Program-made: the position numbers and the translations under genes
The notes under the pieces: model-generated
Seen by the model: the letters and a program-made list of their open reading frames with translations, nothing else
The model's database searches: none
Told to the model about the DNA's origin: nothing
Shown here: in pieces, positions 1 to 11,345 of the stretch
How positions within the stretch are numbered: position 1 is the first letter of the stretch
Layout: each line of letters begins with the position of its first letter
Source of the DNA: Pieris napi
Taxonomy: Eukaryota > Arthropoda > Insecta > Lepidoptera > Pieridae
Reading direction: 5' to 3'
Length of the DNA: 64,000 bases
Assembly: GCF_905475465.1 (NCBI RefSeq)
Contig: NC_062253.1
Location: forward strand, 1,674,001-1,738,000

Positions 1-314
1 CTAGCGTTGTATCTTATGTAGAATTATTAAAAGATGTATTTATATAATAATACAGTTCTTATTTACTATTGATTACTATTTATGTTTCACTATGCATATT
101 TCAATATGCTATACATCCTCTATTTCCCGTCAATGTTCTCTGTTTTTGGTTTGGTCCACGGCCACTTCCGGTGAATCCACGAGATCATTCGTGCACCTTC
201 GCCGTGGTTTGCCAACGCTTTTTTGGGCCCGTTCCAGGCCAAGATACAAACAGAATTGGATACACAAAATTTAATTAATAATACATTATTTAATACGTCT
301 TAACGTTTCTTTTA
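1..314. other. unassigned AT-rich sequence
   Basis: Short overlapping open frames occur at 69-278 but show no recognisable domain or splice context. I see no gene or repeat that I can name here. Confidence 0.4.
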
Positions 315-727
315 TCTACACTAATATTATAAAGAGGAAAGCTTTGTTTGTTTATTTGTTTGTTTGTTTGATTGTAATGAATAGGCTCATAAACTACTGG
401 ACCGATTTTAAAAATTCTTTCACCATTCGAAAGCTACATTATCCACGAGTAATATAGGCTATATTTAATTTTGAACAAAAATAGGGTTCCGTAAGATATT
501 AGGGTTTTTCGGACACAAGGTGTAAAAAATCAACAAAAAAGTTTCTTATTTTGCGTACCCTGCCTAAACTATTAAAGATAGAACCATAAAATGTTCTAAG
601 TAATTATAGATCTTATAAATATCTACAAAAAAGTCCGCGACACACTGTACCTATCTATGTCGAGTTAGGCACAATAACCATAAATGATATAATGACATGG
701 CAAAACGGCGTTTGCCGGATCAGCTAG
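315..727 (+). mobile_element. Non-autonomous Helitron-like element
   Basis: The element starts TCTACACTAATATTATAAAG right after an A and ends GCCGGATCAGCTAG right before a T, the TC...CTAG layout with A/T insertion expected of Helitrons. The interior carries the phrase 'actactggaccgatttt' seen in related elements of this window. There is no Rep/helicase coding capacity in 413 bp, so it would depend on an autonomous partner. Confidence 0.7.
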
Positions 728-1051
728 TTATTAATAATTCAGAGTTAGTTAATGTAGTGGCGTGGTTTGAATCATAATACTAATAAGTGATTGTGCCAGG
801 CACAAAATACAGTAATAATATTGTAACCGTTTTGTCATTGTTCATATCAATTAAGTCGGAACGTGATTCTCATTCATTTCTATGTATTACCTAATTCTTT
901 CGGAATTCGATAAGCAAACATTGATGAGGTCAACTGAGTACCAATTACCAAGTAAGAAAATGATTGAGGAAAATTTCTTCAAAATAAATATTAAAATATT
1001 TTGTAACTAATTTATTTAACATTGAACAATTTTTAATTAATACACCATATA
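728..1051. other. unassigned intergenic sequence
   Basis: AT-rich, with no open frame or repeat recognised. Confidence 0.4.
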
Positions 1052-1177
1052 GCAGTACTGGCCTAGTAGCTTCAGCGTGCGACTCTCAATCCTGAGGTCA
1101 TAGGTTCGATCCCCGGCTATGCGCCAATGGACTTTCTATGTACGCATTTAACATTCGCTCGAACGGTGAAGGAAAAT
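1052..1177 (+). repeat. SINE-A (tRNA-derived), 3'-truncated
   Basis: The head of the most abundant SINE in the window: an A-box-like 'ggcctagtagcttcagcg', a B-box 'ggttcgatcccc', then 'catttaacattcgctcgaac'. The copy stops after 'ggtgaaggaaaa', so the 3' half is missing. Confidence 0.8.
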
Positions 1178-1903
1178 ATTATATTGAGCTTCTTTTTATA
1201 TTTTAGTTATACAATCTACAATAGCTGCATTAAGGGTAAAAGATATAGATAGTAAATAGCGCGGTTCCGTGGGAGTCTTATCTTTTGAATTAATGTAGTC
1301 TATATCTAATTTAGAAGGTTCCAGCTGTCCAAAACGTCATCGTAATAAGTTAAACGACTTTAAACGCACCGTCTGGAACTTAACATTCGCACTTCTAAAG
1401 GCGTCAATGATTTTGTATGAAAATTGTTTAGAAAATACAGCGAGAAATAACAAAAGCATAAAAACACTTTTGTAACTTTGAAGAGCGAAATAATGTTTGT
1501 TATAGGTCGGGGGATTTTTCCTTGAAAGCCTTTTAGAATCGTTTGATGTGATATAACTATATAATACTTGTCTTTGAAATTTATATTTTACATTGTAAGG
1601 ATTGATTAGTTGACTTATTATTTTAAAGTCAGCAGTGTTGTTCTAGTCGTAAACCGATTTACAAACCTGAGGTTGGGTATTTAAAACTCAGCTGTGTACG
1701 TTTATTCGATTTGTTAATGTTGCTAGATCTAAAAATTAATGAAATTTCATTGGTCGATAATAATAGTGACTCCAGAGTATTATTATTATTAAAAGTAAAT
1801 TATCAACATTAAATCTCTGAAATTAATGTTAAAAATAAAATTATGTCGCCCGTTCAGTAGCTAAACGAGTACTCGTAATGTCACAAAACTTTTTTATCAC
1901 AAA
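1178..1903. other. unassigned intergenic sequence
   Basis: About 0.7 kb of AT-rich DNA without a coding frame, RNA gene or repeat that I recognise. Confidence 0.4.
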
Positions 1904-2382
1904 TCACTAATATAGTATAAAACAAAGTTGCTTTCTCTGTCCCTATATCCCTATGTATGCTTAAATCTTTAAAACTACGCAACGGATTTTGATGCGATTG
2001 TTTTTAATAGATAGAGTGATTGAAGAGGAAGGTTTATATGTATAATAACATCGATTTAATAGTAAAGAAATACTGTTATTTTTGAGGTTTCTAATGTGAT
2101 GTCGTAAATCATTACATTTTTTCCGCTTACATTGCATTGCTGAACCCTACGAGATTTCTCAAATTATCCAAATTTAACGCATGCGGGCCACGGGCAGTAA
2201 TATAATATAAATCAAAACTACTGGATCGATTTTAATTATTTTTTCAGTGAGTGACATAGGCTATATATTTAATACCCTGCAAAGCCGGAGCGGGCCGCTA
2301 TGTTTTCATATACAACGTTCACAGTTCTGTCGTGTATTTAGTATCAGCATTGCACCCGTGCGAAGCCGGGGCGGGTCGCTAG
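1904..2382 (+). mobile_element. Non-autonomous Helitron-like element
   Basis: Begins TCACTAATATAGTATAAAAC after an A and ends GGGGCGGGTCGCTAG before a T. The internal 'aaaactacgcaacggatttt' is typical of these elements. A second end-like motif, 'gcaaagccggagcgggccgct', lies near 2,280, so two related elements may be fused or nested. Confidence 0.7.
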
Positions 2383-2917
2383 TACACTATAAATACAGAA
2401 ACTGGTTAGTGCGGACCTCGGTGTGAACCAATCAGAAGCCTTTACAAAATAGACGTTTTGACGTCATTATCTTCAATAATGTATCTGCAGGTCCTGTTTT
2501 TGTTAAAATTCAGATCGTGCTTTCTATTAATTATGCATATGCAGGTTTGAGGCTGTCCCAGCCTTCCTGTCCTTAGATGAAAATATTCCTATTGTTCGTT
2601 GTCAGTTTCTGCTTCACTTTCTACCTTCCTTTCTCCACACGTAATCCTTGCACCTGCACCATTATTTAGGTACTCTTCTTAAATCTATTCCGTCATACAA
2701 TAAAAGTTTTTAAGCAAGATGCATCAGACGCAGCCATTTTGTTTGTATTTAACAAGCAATAATCTCCAACATGACAACAATAGAACCAATAAATATTGAA
2801 ATGAATTGGCTCGATTCCAATATTTTTTAATAACTACAATTTGGTGTTGAATCCTTTTTTTACTGCAAATTCTTGATGCTAATATTAGTACCAACTTTAA
2901 ATAACAAGTCGTCGGCC
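2383..2917. other. unassigned intergenic sequence
   Basis: No gene or named repeat recognised between the Helitron and the TTA target duplication of the next element. Confidence 0.4.
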
Positions 2918-2920
2918 TTA

Positions 2921-3415
2921 GGCCTATAACGCACTAGCGGCTGGCCGCGATGCGGTGTGCCGCTGCGGTAGGCCGCGGTATATACGGTCTGCCGTAGCGG
3001 CATGCCGTATTCCGGCTAACCGTCCCTATTGCGGTCTGCCGCAATCGTCACTCGTCAGTGCTTCTTGAAATATTGCACATGATGGACGTTGAAGAAGTTA
3101 CGGCCATTATTTATTTATATCATAGTAGAAAATATCGTCAAAAAAACTCTGCGTAGTGTCTAGCGCAAGGAACAAGCGATGACTGAGGCGGGTAGGACGC
3201 GGTATTTGCGGCTAACCGCGCCGAGTGCGTGAAGGGGACGCGGCGCGCCGCATCATTCAATCGGTGCGGCACGTCGCAGCCCCAGAACAACCGGAGCGGT
3301 TGACGGTTGTCCGCATGTCAGTGCGTCATTATCGTGCGGTTTCATGTAATAATCGATGTGCGGCCTACCGCAGCGGCGCGCCGCATCGCGGCCAGCCGCA
3401 AGTGCGTTGTAGGCC
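2921..3415. mobile_element. PIF/Harbinger-like MITE rich in CGGN4CCG decamers
   Basis: Terminal inverted repeats of about 28 bp (left GGCCTATAACGCACTAGCGG, right its near-exact complement) are flanked by TTA at 2918-2920 and 3416-3418, the 3-bp duplication typical of PIF/Harbinger. The interior holds many copies of CGGNNNNCCG. In the left half they start at 2938, 2953, 2966, 2985, 2998, 3013 and 3032, a 15/13/19-bp spacing that repeats every 47 bp. No transposase is encoded. A second copy lies at 33,265-33,797 in the opposite internal orientation. Confidence 0.75.
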
Positions 3416-3433
3416 TTAGTCATACTTACACAG

Positions 3434-3515
3434 TTCGGTAGTTCGCAAATGAAATGTCTTTTGTAGCGAACCGTGGAAGACTTCCAGCCATTAGCCATTG
3501 AAGGTGATTCGAACA
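3434..3515. repeat. dispersed repeat shared with 28,681-28,760
   Basis: Both segments read 'gcaaatgaaa(a)tgtctt', then 'gcg(a/g)accg(t/a)gga' and 'agactt(c/t)cagcca'. They are probably a decayed piece of one LINE coding region. Family not identified. Confidence 0.5.
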
Positions 3516-3662
3516 TAAGTGTGCGCAGGCACGATAATATAGCGTCGTGACGTAGCTTAAATCTATTGAGATTCAGAAGTCATATGAAGGACACGATATG
3601 TCGACGTGCTGGAGATATACCATCATACACCAACTTTATTAGATGTAATAAATAATAGAAGA

Positions 3663-3935
3663 AGCAGCGCATAGTGGCTTCAGCGTGCAACTCTCATCCC
3701 TGAGGTTGTAGGTTTGATTCCCGGCTGCGCACCAATAGACTTTCTTGCGCATTTAACATTCGCTCGAACGGTGAAGGAAAACACCGTGAGGAAACCGGCT
3801 TGCCTTATAACCTAAAGTCGACTGCGTGTTTCAGGCGGCTGATCATCTACTTGCCTATTAGATTGACAAATGATCATGAAACAGATACAGAAATCTGAGG
3901 CACAGACCTAAATAGGTTCTGGGCCACTGATTTAT
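3663..3935 (+). repeat. SINE-A, near full length
   Basis: Starts 'agtggcttcagcgtgcaac', has a B-box variant 'ggtttgattccc', then the body 'cattcgctcgaacggtgaag', and ends 'gggccactgattt'. Head and tail match the other SINE-A copies. Confidence 0.85.
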
Positions 3936-4369
3936 TTTATTAATAGAGGAATCTTTATTTTCCAGCTGAATGCATCTATGAGCTGCAATCAAGTTACTAT
4001 CCACGCTCAACCAATTAAGCACAGTAGAACCTTTTCATTTTAGATATTTTTAATTGACGGTTTCAAAGTAAGTCAATTCTTTATTCAATTGTAGAAAAAT
4101 TAAGATTCTAATAAATTCCATTGATTGATATCACTTGAAACTAATCACATTCAATTTGATGTTATGGCTTAGATTAACTAGATTAGATAAAGGTTTTGCT
4201 TGCTGAATGTAATTTCGATTTATTTTATTATTTATAAAATTGAATAGTTTGTGTATTATAATAATGCTGGATCGATTGAAAATTATTTTTGTTTAAAGTC
4301 TATTTAACACGGAAGGAATTAAAGCGTGTTAATTAATATTCGAGGTGACTAAAGCGGGTAAAACCGCCG
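3936..4369. other. unassigned intergenic sequence
   Basis: AT-rich DNA. No feature recognised. Confidence 0.4.
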
Positions 4370-4795
4370 TGTATTTTACTTGAAACTGGCATAAAGTTAA
4401 AACCGAAAAAAAAGTGCGTGCGTACATGTCTGAAGTCATTAAATAAAATATTAAAAGTGTCGAAAATTTATACAAATTATAAACTTAGTTTTTTAAATTT
4501 ATTTCTTCGATAATAAAAACACACAGCATTTTAATTTACAATTCCTCATTTGAGGTTTTAAATAAATTATTTTGCATAAAATATAAAATACTCATATTTC
4601 ATAAATTCTCTTTACGAAATTTTAATTTTAAAAATAGAATCTGTAAGGTAATTCGCCCTTCTCACTCTCTCTCAATCGCTCTCTCCCTTTTCTTCAACAA
4701 AAACGCTGCACATCTTGGTGACGCTAATATTATTATTATTGCGTTTCATCCGTAACAAATTTTACCCTCATGCGCCTAAAGAACTTTCACTTCAA
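4370..4795 (+). mobile_element. MITE-S copy (subterminal CT-rich family)
   Basis: Shares with 61,285-61,790 the order 'gtgcgtgcgtac', 'aaaagtgtcgaaaat', 'tcttcgataataaaa', 'catatttcataaattctc', the CT-rich 'ctctctcaatcgctctctc', 'aacgctgcacatc' and an end 'aactttcacttc'. The start motif in complete copies, 'cagaagtgaaacttcttt', is the inverse of that end, which suggests terminal inverted repeats. This copy has lost part of the start. Confidence 0.6.
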
Positions 4796-4891
4796 AACCG
4801 CCGTGCACAGAAGCTACACTGTTATTACATAAGATTTAGAACAACAAAACCTCGATAATCTGTTAGCAGACATCGTATCGTATCTGCTAGA

Positions 4892-5146
4892 GTTTTTTTT
4901 TTTTTTAAGACAATTCACACCAATTGACCGAGCCCCATGCTAAGCTGGTGAAGCTTGTGTTATGGGTACTAGGCAACGGATATACATACATATTATAGAT
5001 AGATAGACATATAAATACATATTTAAACACCCAAGACCTAAGCACAACACCAAATGCTCATCACATCGATGTTCGTCTCAACCGGGGATCGAACCCGGGA
5101 GCCATGGATTCGCAGTCAGGGGTACTAACCACTAGACCAATGAGTG
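4892..5146 (-). repeat. SINE-B (tRNA-derived) with A-tail
   Basis: Read on the - strand: 'ggtctagtggttagtacccc' (A-box-like), 'gggttcgatccccgg' (B-box), a body with 'gatgtgatgagcatttggtg' and a 3' poly(A) run (poly(T) at 4892-4907 on +). The tRNA-like head and A-tail show a LINE-mobilised SINE and not a functional tRNA gene. Confidence 0.85.
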
Positions 5147-5313
5147 ATCAATAGTATGTAGGATGTCAAAAGAAACTGAAACATGTCATTCAAACGATTC
5201 TTGTATAAATTAAGTTTGCGGCGTTTTGCAACCGCCGTGCATTTTAATTGAAATTTAAAGTAAATAAATTAATAAACTAAACTTTCTTTTCCTCCGAAAC
5301 GAGAACCTTTCTT

Positions 5314-5376
5314 CGGCCTGGGCCTCAGAGTTCTGTATCTGTTTTATGATAATTGTTTGGCTTGATAGACAAGTAT
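5314..5376 (-). repeat. SINE-A 3' fragment
   Basis: 'cctgggcctcag' plus 'ttctgtatctgttttatgat' matches the complement of the SINE-A 3' part. Confidence 0.6.
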
Positions 5377-5392
5377 AGTCCTCAGTATAAAA

Positions 5393-5640
5393 AGACAAAA
5401 ATCATTTATTCATTTAGGTACACTTAAGAACGTCAATAAAGAATTACATGTTAAATGCTAAATGCTTCTAATTTTACATTTACTGCCAGTTCTCAAATCA
5501 AGGGCGTAAAACGGACGAGAAGAACTGGCAATAAACTCTCCGCCACTCTTTTTAATCGCCAAGTTTTTTGTTTTACAAAATGTTTGTAAGAAGCTGCAAC
5601 CGTTACACCATGTTCCACATGACATCTTCAGTAATTAATA
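5393..5640 (-). repeat. LINE 3'-tail family (tail-T)
   Basis: On the - strand: 'aaacttggcgattaaaaaga', 'gtggcggagagtttattgcc', 'agttcttctcgtccg', then 'aataaatgattttt', an AATAAA-bearing 3' end. The same tail recurs at 28,951, 30,850, 39,000 and 42,780. Its 41-bp core is the likely ancestor of the 39-bp satellite at 63,319-64,000. Confidence 0.7.
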
Positions 5641-6879
5641 ATAAAAAAAACAAAGATTTGTCCTCTATCAGCAGTAGGCATGGTGAAATATATTTATATT
5701 TACCTGTGTGTGTTTGGCTGTTTTATATTTACCTTCATCGTCCGAGCAGGTATTATATAGACAAAAAGTCCATTGAGCTGGAGTTTGAACTTACGTCCTC
5801 AGGAAGAGAGTCACACACTGCTCTTAAAGAAACTTCCAATCCTCCTGCACACTTTTTCCCCAGGCCTACAATTGCGCCAAGTTCGCCTATATGTATTAAT
5901 TCTACAAAATTTAATACACAAAGTTACATATTTAATAAAGCTAGAATGAAATCTCTTTCAAGTAATACGAGATGCTGAACTATTCCCGCTTAAATGGAAA
6001 AACTACGTCAAAGTACATCAAAGAGGTTGCACTTTGAATTGAATATTTTAGAAACGGTCCGCATTTGTAAGGAAATGTCAGAAAAGTTCCACGAACGTAG
6101 TCACATTTGTATGCCTTTGTAAGTATAAACTTTTATTTACGTGTTTATTTTTAAAAAATACACCTTACCATATTTCATTTAATTATCACAACGTAGAATA
6201 TTAAAGTAATAAAACTTTCCGACCAACCCCATGCCTTGCACGCAAAACGAAGGAAATTAAATTAAATAGAAATATTTAAACAAGAGACAAAGAACCTGAC
6301 GAAGTATATTTAGATTATGACAAAACATCAACACATTTTCTTTATAGATCAATATAATATAATGATTGATGCCTGACACATCATCGATTCACTAGGCAAA
6401 TAATTCTTTTGATCCAAAATACCTTAAAACTACTAATCGACTCAATATAACCTGAATAACATTTATTAAAATTGTGTGCATCTATTTGGTGTGTTTTACA
6501 AATTTTGGGTTAAGTTCTGGCACAAATATATGTAAGTGATACGATGTTCCTTATTATTAAAAGTATTCTAGTAATTAATATTATTTCTCTTTAAATATTT
6601 TTTAAACTTGAAATTACGTTTACTAATACTTGAGTCAGCACTAAAGCTATTACTTCTAAGCTTAAACTTTAAAGCTTTTTCTGCATCTTTGTTACAAAAG
6701 CTCATGAAAGCGTCATGAAACTCCGAAGTATTACCACAAAATAATCCGGAATTCCATCAGAATAACGATATCGTTAAGGTTTTACAACCAGATATAAACA
6801 GAACTTTTTATTTTCTCATTTTAACGCGTTTAGATCGCTTGTTTAAGGCTGAACTCGGCTGTCTAATGTAACCTTATGA
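5641..6879. other. unassigned intergenic sequence
   Basis: About 1.2 kb of AT-rich DNA. The open frame at 5568-5978 starts inside the LINE tail, has no domain and is judged spurious. Confidence 0.4.
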
Positions 6880-7180
6880 ACTTTGTACCGTAGAATCTGA
6901 AGTATCGACTAATATTTGTCAGAGATAATGTAATCGTCCAATACAGCAAGGAAATTCTGCCAGCATTAAACTTTTAAAATTTGTTTGAATGTTCTATTTA
7001 TCAATTTTTAATTATTTTACTACTATATATATTTTTATGTTGAAAATAAATATAAATTTGTTTTGATTTCAATTTTAATTATTTCTATTATTACTTTGTA
7101 GGTTAAGATAAGTAAATACTGTATATTTTGGATACAATGTGACAAACATTCCATGTAATAAATAAATAATTGTAAATACA
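6880..7180 (+). repeat. 3' end of the REL-type LINE family
   Basis: 'caatacagcaaggaaattct', 'gccagcattaa' and the AT-rich trailer with 'attactttgtaggtta' parallel the end of the copy at 43,849-44,440 ('caatacagcgaggaaatgct', 'attactttataggtta'). Only the last few codons and the 3' UTR remain. Confidence 0.6.
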
Positions 7181-7669
7181 AAAAAAAATACAATTATTTA
7201 GTTAAAATAGGTTTCGTGACGTGGCCCGAGATTTCTTTGAACTGAAACTCTGAACACTCTCCGTCTTCACTCTCACCAGCAGACTCGAAGGTTGCCGGAC
7301 ATTAACCATTTTCTATCACCGTATGAGAGTCTTAATTGCGCACATAGAAAGATCTGTCGATGCAGCCTATCCGAGGTTAGACCTAGGCTACGGATGAACA
7401 TTTAATTGAGATGCCTTCCCGTAGACACTAAGAGTAAATATGACTCATAATGTAACTTCTATTCTAGCTTTTAACACAAATTTGCAATTATGTGTGGCAG
7501 AATGTGCGAACTTGTACAGTCCTGAGTTACTAAGTAATCTATAAATAATATAAATCTCCGTGTGTCCAATAAGCTAAAAAATATGCACCTATTGTATACA
7601 CCTCAAGTCACAGAGGGAACAGCTTTATGTGTGGCGGGTAAGTTTAATAATTTAACTGTTCACATTGAC
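7181..7669. other. unassigned intergenic sequence
   Basis: A stretch near 7340 ('gcgcacatagaaagatct') faintly recalls decayed SINE-A. Otherwise nothing is recognised. Confidence 0.35.
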
Positions 7670-7816
7670 CAGCCTTGCGATTCTGTAACTCACTTTTCGA
7701 ACTCACCCAGCGGTTTTCGCATCGGCGGTCGCTCTCAAATCAGTCGTGAAGCAGTCATTTTATGATTTGGCATTCTGAAAAGGTGGGAGCTTGTAGTTTA
7801 TTGTTTATAAGGGCTG
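7670..7816. mobile_element. MITE-P copy, one end decayed
   Basis: Starts CAGCCTTGCGATTCTG followed by 'taactcacttttcgaactc', the terminal repeat of the palindromic MITE-P family (other copies at 17,879, 32,559 and 38,168). The interior 'tagtttattgtttat' is inverted relative to 17,879-18,060. The right end is reduced to 'aagggctg'. Confidence 0.6.
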
Positions 7817-8138
7817 TTCGCCTCAAGTGTGGCGTCAGCAAGAAGAGCTGTGACAGAAAAGTTCCTGTGTGGAATAAATAGTGTATCATAAGTTTTAAAA
7901 GTTATACTAAGTGTTCCTCAACTAATGGTTAGTTAGTTTATATTTGATAGATATAGATAGGATTAAAATGAATTAATTGTTACCAATCCAGTTAATTATT
8001 AAGTACTTTTATGTAAAGATTTGTTTAATGACGTAAAAAGAACTTTATATTTAGTAAGTTAGTAAGCTGTAAATCTTTCTGAATAAATTTAAAAAAATAA
8101 TATTTTTAAACCATGTCCTATCAAATAAATTATTGACG
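7817..8138. other. unassigned intergenic sequence
   Basis: AT-rich. Nothing recognised. Confidence 0.4.
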
Positions 8139-8440
8139 GATTTGAAGTTAAGTTTTATTAGAAATTTACAATTATTTTACATAATTTTAAATTTAACCGA
8201 CGTTTCGCGTGCTGTACAGCGTGCGTGGTCAGGGTGACTCAAGACACAGTGGCCTCTGACACGGAGAGGACACCGTGAGCCATTTCTGCCAAAACCCTCC
8301 ATCTTTTAGTTTAGTCGATACCAACTCCAGGAAAATAAATACAGATAACACAACTGTGATACTTTTTGACATTCAACACCTTTTGTTTTTCTATGTCTAA
8401 AAGTTATGTCAATAAAAGACAATACTAAATAAATTAATAT
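8139..8440 (+). repeat. dispersed repeat with 'cgacgtttcgcgtgct' motif
   Basis: Shares with 35,250-35,390: 'gattgaagtta'-like start, 'acataattttaa(a/g)ttta', 'cgacgtttcgcgtgct' and 'gttatgtcaat(a/c)aaagacaa'. The 35-kb copy lacks the middle part (8214-8380). Class unknown. Confidence 0.55.
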
Positions 8441-8730
8441 TATTATAAAACTTATAGTAAGCGCTAAATAACACATTTTCAATACATTTTTGACATACGG
8501 GCGACTGAGTTGCTAAAATATTAAGCATTAAATGTTCGACAAATCTCCGAAAGATGTTTCTTTTATGACCTGATAAGAAGGGCGAGCCATTACTTAGGAC
8601 CTTCGGATCGACAGGACCTGATAATTCCCTTTTTGATGTCCCTGAAATTCCTAGATAATATATTGATAGATTATTTTTCTGCTACCTCCAACTACTTTCA
8701 TGTTACAGACACAACTTCACTTATCTTACT
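8441..8730. other. unassigned intergenic sequence
   Basis: No feature recognised. Confidence 0.4.
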
Positions 8731-8988
8731 AATTTTTTTTTTTTAAAGACAATTCACACCAATTGACCTAGTCCCATGCTAAGCTGGTGAAGCTTGTGTT
8801 ATGGGAACTAGGCAACGGATATACATACATATTATAGATAGATATACATATAAATACATATTTAAACAGCCAAGACCTAAGAACAACACCAAATGCTCAT
8901 CACATCGATGTTCGCCTCAGCCCGGGATCGAACCCGGGACCCATGGATTCGCAGTCAGGGGTACTAACCACTAGACCAATGAGTCGTC
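8731..8988 (-). repeat. SINE-B with A-tail
   Basis: Same head ('ggtctagtggttagtacccc'), B-box and body as the other SINE-B copies, with poly(T) at the left showing the - orientation. Nearly identical to the copies at 4,892 and 31,217, so recently active. Confidence 0.85.
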
Positions 8989-9029
8989 GAATGATCTATT
9001 CGAATCGTTGACGATCAGTCACGTGGGAT

Positions 9030-9340
9030 GTGGGATCTCACTGCGTCTTCGACCGCATTTACAATGGAGAGGTTCAAGAGGAGTTGACCCTGCAGCTGAG
9101 TTTCATAACCGGACGTCGAAGTAGAATACGAAATTCCACCAGTATCACCTGGACGTGCGTCGTTCCACAACTGAGCGTTTTTTAAGGTAGTTTGTCTTCA
9201 TATGTGGAACCAGCTACCCGCTGTACTATTTCCAAACCAATTCGACTTAGCGTACCAATCATTAAAAGAGGCTCTCTGGCATTGAGAGTGTCCATAGGTA
9301 TCACTTAATATCAGATGAGCCTCCTGCCGCTTTGCCTCCT
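9030..9340 (+). pseudogene. LINE-M ORF2 C-terminal fragment
   Basis: A decayed piece of a LINE whose last residues read MWNQLP-E-F in better copies. Here 'atatgtggaaccagctaccc', then '...tccataggtatcacttaat', then 'gatgagcctcctgcc'. The reading frame is broken (an 'LA' truncation after FDL). Copies of this stub recur at least nine times in the window. Confidence 0.65.
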
Positions 9341-9890
9341 GTTCATATTTTCTCACTCATGTTTTTAGTCACACTTTCCATCACTGAATAAACATAGTCA
9401 TGCAATGGAACGAAGCTTGATCGAAATATCTTAACTCAATACTGGTCAGTAAATATTATCCTATACCTTATCTAATTAAAAAAAAATTCTCACAGAGGTC
9501 GCCTGGAAGAGATCGCTGGAAAGCGATAAGGCCGCCAGTTGCCCTCCTTTTCATTTAATTATGTTAAATTTTGATATTGTAATGCAACGAAGTGTTAATA
9601 GATAAATAAATAGTTAAATTTTCGTTTAAAAGATTCGGTTAGATAATTTCCCCTTCCGGAAGACCGGAAATCGTGCTTTGTTTCATGTTCCTCACATCAA
9701 CACTAACTATGCGAAAAAGCTCAGCTTTCTATCGCGCAGCCCAGACATACAACGACCAATATTAGCCTTGACATGTTTAAGCTATCGTGGAATATGGTGA
9801 ATAGGAGTATTAGAATCATTTCATATTTATTAAATTTTTTTCATAAGTGTACATTGCGTTACCTATATGAATAAATGATTTTGACTTTTT
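9341..9890. other. unassigned; LINE tail end at 9831-9890
   Basis: The only recognisable part is 'gaataaatgattttgacttt' near 9870, the usual end of tail-T family LINE 3' UTRs. The rest is unassigned. Confidence 0.4.
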
Positions 9891-10449
9891 GCCTTATCCG
9901 TAGCGCGAAATCACTTGCATCATCATCTTCACGTACTTACCCTCACTTTTACACCATCACACAACACAGCCAAATTAGGTATCACTTAGTTAAATATATT
10001 GAATAAGTTTTATTGTTTTGTTCCCTTTTGTAAATATCTGAACCTTTTTCTAAATATTATGTATTCCATCTTTGGCTATATTTTTTGTGTTATTGTTAAG
10101 CCTATATGACATTATCATATTGGCTTAGTACTGTGTAGTGTGTATGCTATTTTACACTATTATTGTCATATGCAAAAAATATAAACAAAATTCTTCATAT
10201 GTTTGTATGGAGGATGTTGTTTGTTGTTTGAGAAAGCAATTTTCTCGGTAACTTTATATGAACATTCAGCCGTAAACGGTGAAAAATAGAAGAGATTTTT
10301 GTTTAGAACAAAAATACGAGTAAAAAAGAACACAATGGCTGGCGAAGCCAAAGCAGAATTGAAGTCGTGCTGATCAGGGTATAAAAATCTATAGACTTTC
10401 TACTACTGAAAATTCAGAAGCAGTATTTTGTCTGTTTTTAGTTTAAGAG
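9891..10449. other. unassigned intergenic sequence
   Basis: AT-rich. The 61-codon frame at 10,166-10,351 (-) shows no domain. Confidence 0.4.
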
Positions 10450-10452
10450 TTA

Positions 10453-10714
10453 GGGAGCGTTCAAGTATTACGTAACGAATTTTGTAAAACGTTACGATTC
10501 GGGGCGGGGATTGAATTACGCGTTATTGTTAATATTATTTTCGACTTTCCAGTACTTTACTCCACGTAACTTTTAGGTATAAAGAGTCACTAGGTGGTCA
10601 CGAAACGTTTTATTATGGGTACAGTACTGTACAGAAAAACGTTAGGGCGCGTTACATGGGAGGGGGGTGTCAATAATCTCCAAAAATTACGTGACGTAAT
10701 ACTTGCACGCTCCC
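10453..10714. mobile_element. Short TIR element with TTA target duplication
   Basis: Inverted ends GGGAGCGTTCAAGTATTACG and, on the complement of the right end, GGGAGCGTGCAAGTATTACG are flanked by TTA at 10450-10452 and 10715-10717. The 262-bp length, TIRs and TTA duplication fit a PIF/Harbinger-like MITE. The open frame at 10,594-10,860 crosses its edge and is spurious. Confidence 0.75.
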
Positions 10715-10940
10715 TTACTAGATTCCTACTATTAGTAATTATTATGAAGTCGTGTTTAGTATCGGAAAAGTCATTAAGGACACCTCACTCCGGCTCTAAG
10801 TCTTCATCAAAAGCTGTCTTCGCCTTATTCTGGGTCCTACTGGCCCGAGAAGATCTCTAACTAATGAGCTAGCAGATCAAGTGACGCTAGTGGAAATAGA
10901 TAGGCCATACATTCCAAGAGATTCCAATTATATAACCAAG
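10715..10940. other. unassigned intergenic sequence
   Basis: No feature recognised. Confidence 0.35.
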
Positions 10941-11098
10941 CAGGCAGGATTGAAACCCGCAAGGAAAGCGGAAGCAGGACCGTCCTAAGCAAACCTGGCG
11001 TCGTACTGTTGCAGATGAAGCGAAGAGAGCCGGAAAGACTGATAGAGACTCACAGTGGACGCTATCTGCCCCACCTAGGGGGTATAGGACATTATAGC
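10941..11098 (+). pseudogene. LINE endonuclease-RT C-terminal remnant
   Basis: One frame reads RPKQTWRRTVADEAKRAGKT followed by SQW and a stop. The phrase 'GRP.QTWRR' near the C-terminus is a hallmark of RTE/jockey-like endonuclease-reverse transcriptases annotated in insects. Upstream the frame is lost, so only a stub remains. Confidence 0.65.
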
Positions 11099-11129
11099 AA
11101 GTTCTAAAGAAACAAAAAAAAAACTGTTA

Positions 11130-11345
11130 ATGTACAAGGAGGCAAACGGGCAGGAGGCTCATCTGATGTTAAGTGATACCGCCGCCCATGGACACTCACA
11201 TTGCCAGAAGGCTCGCAAGTGCGTTGCCGGCCTTTTAAGAATTGGTACGCTCTTTTCCCGAAGGACCCTAAGTCCAATTGGTTCAGAAATACTTCAGTGG
11301 GCAGCTGGTTCCACATAGTAGTGGTGCGCGTATCTATAAATTCTT
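11130..11345 (-). pseudogene. LINE-M ORF2 C-terminal fragment
   Basis: The - strand frame 11,316-11,104 begins MWNQLPTEVFLNQLDLGSF and continues through FLKGRQR, SVHGRRYHLTSDEPPARLP. This is the best preserved LINE-M stub in the window and is used as the reference for the other copies. There is no RT domain: the element is 5'-truncated as usual for LINEs. Confidence 0.75.

Noticed and set aside
4892..5146. tRNA genes suggested by A-box and B-box sequences (also in the other SINE-A and SINE-B copies)
   Set aside because: No complete cloverleaf is followed by a discriminator base. The heads continue into SINE bodies with A-tails and recur in many copies.
5568..5978. 136-codon protein-coding gene
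   Set aside because: It begins inside a LINE 3' tail, shows no domain, and its composition fits AT-rich non-coding DNA.
10594..10860. 88-codon frame as a gene
   Set aside because: It begins inside a TIR element and ends outside it, without domain or splice signals.
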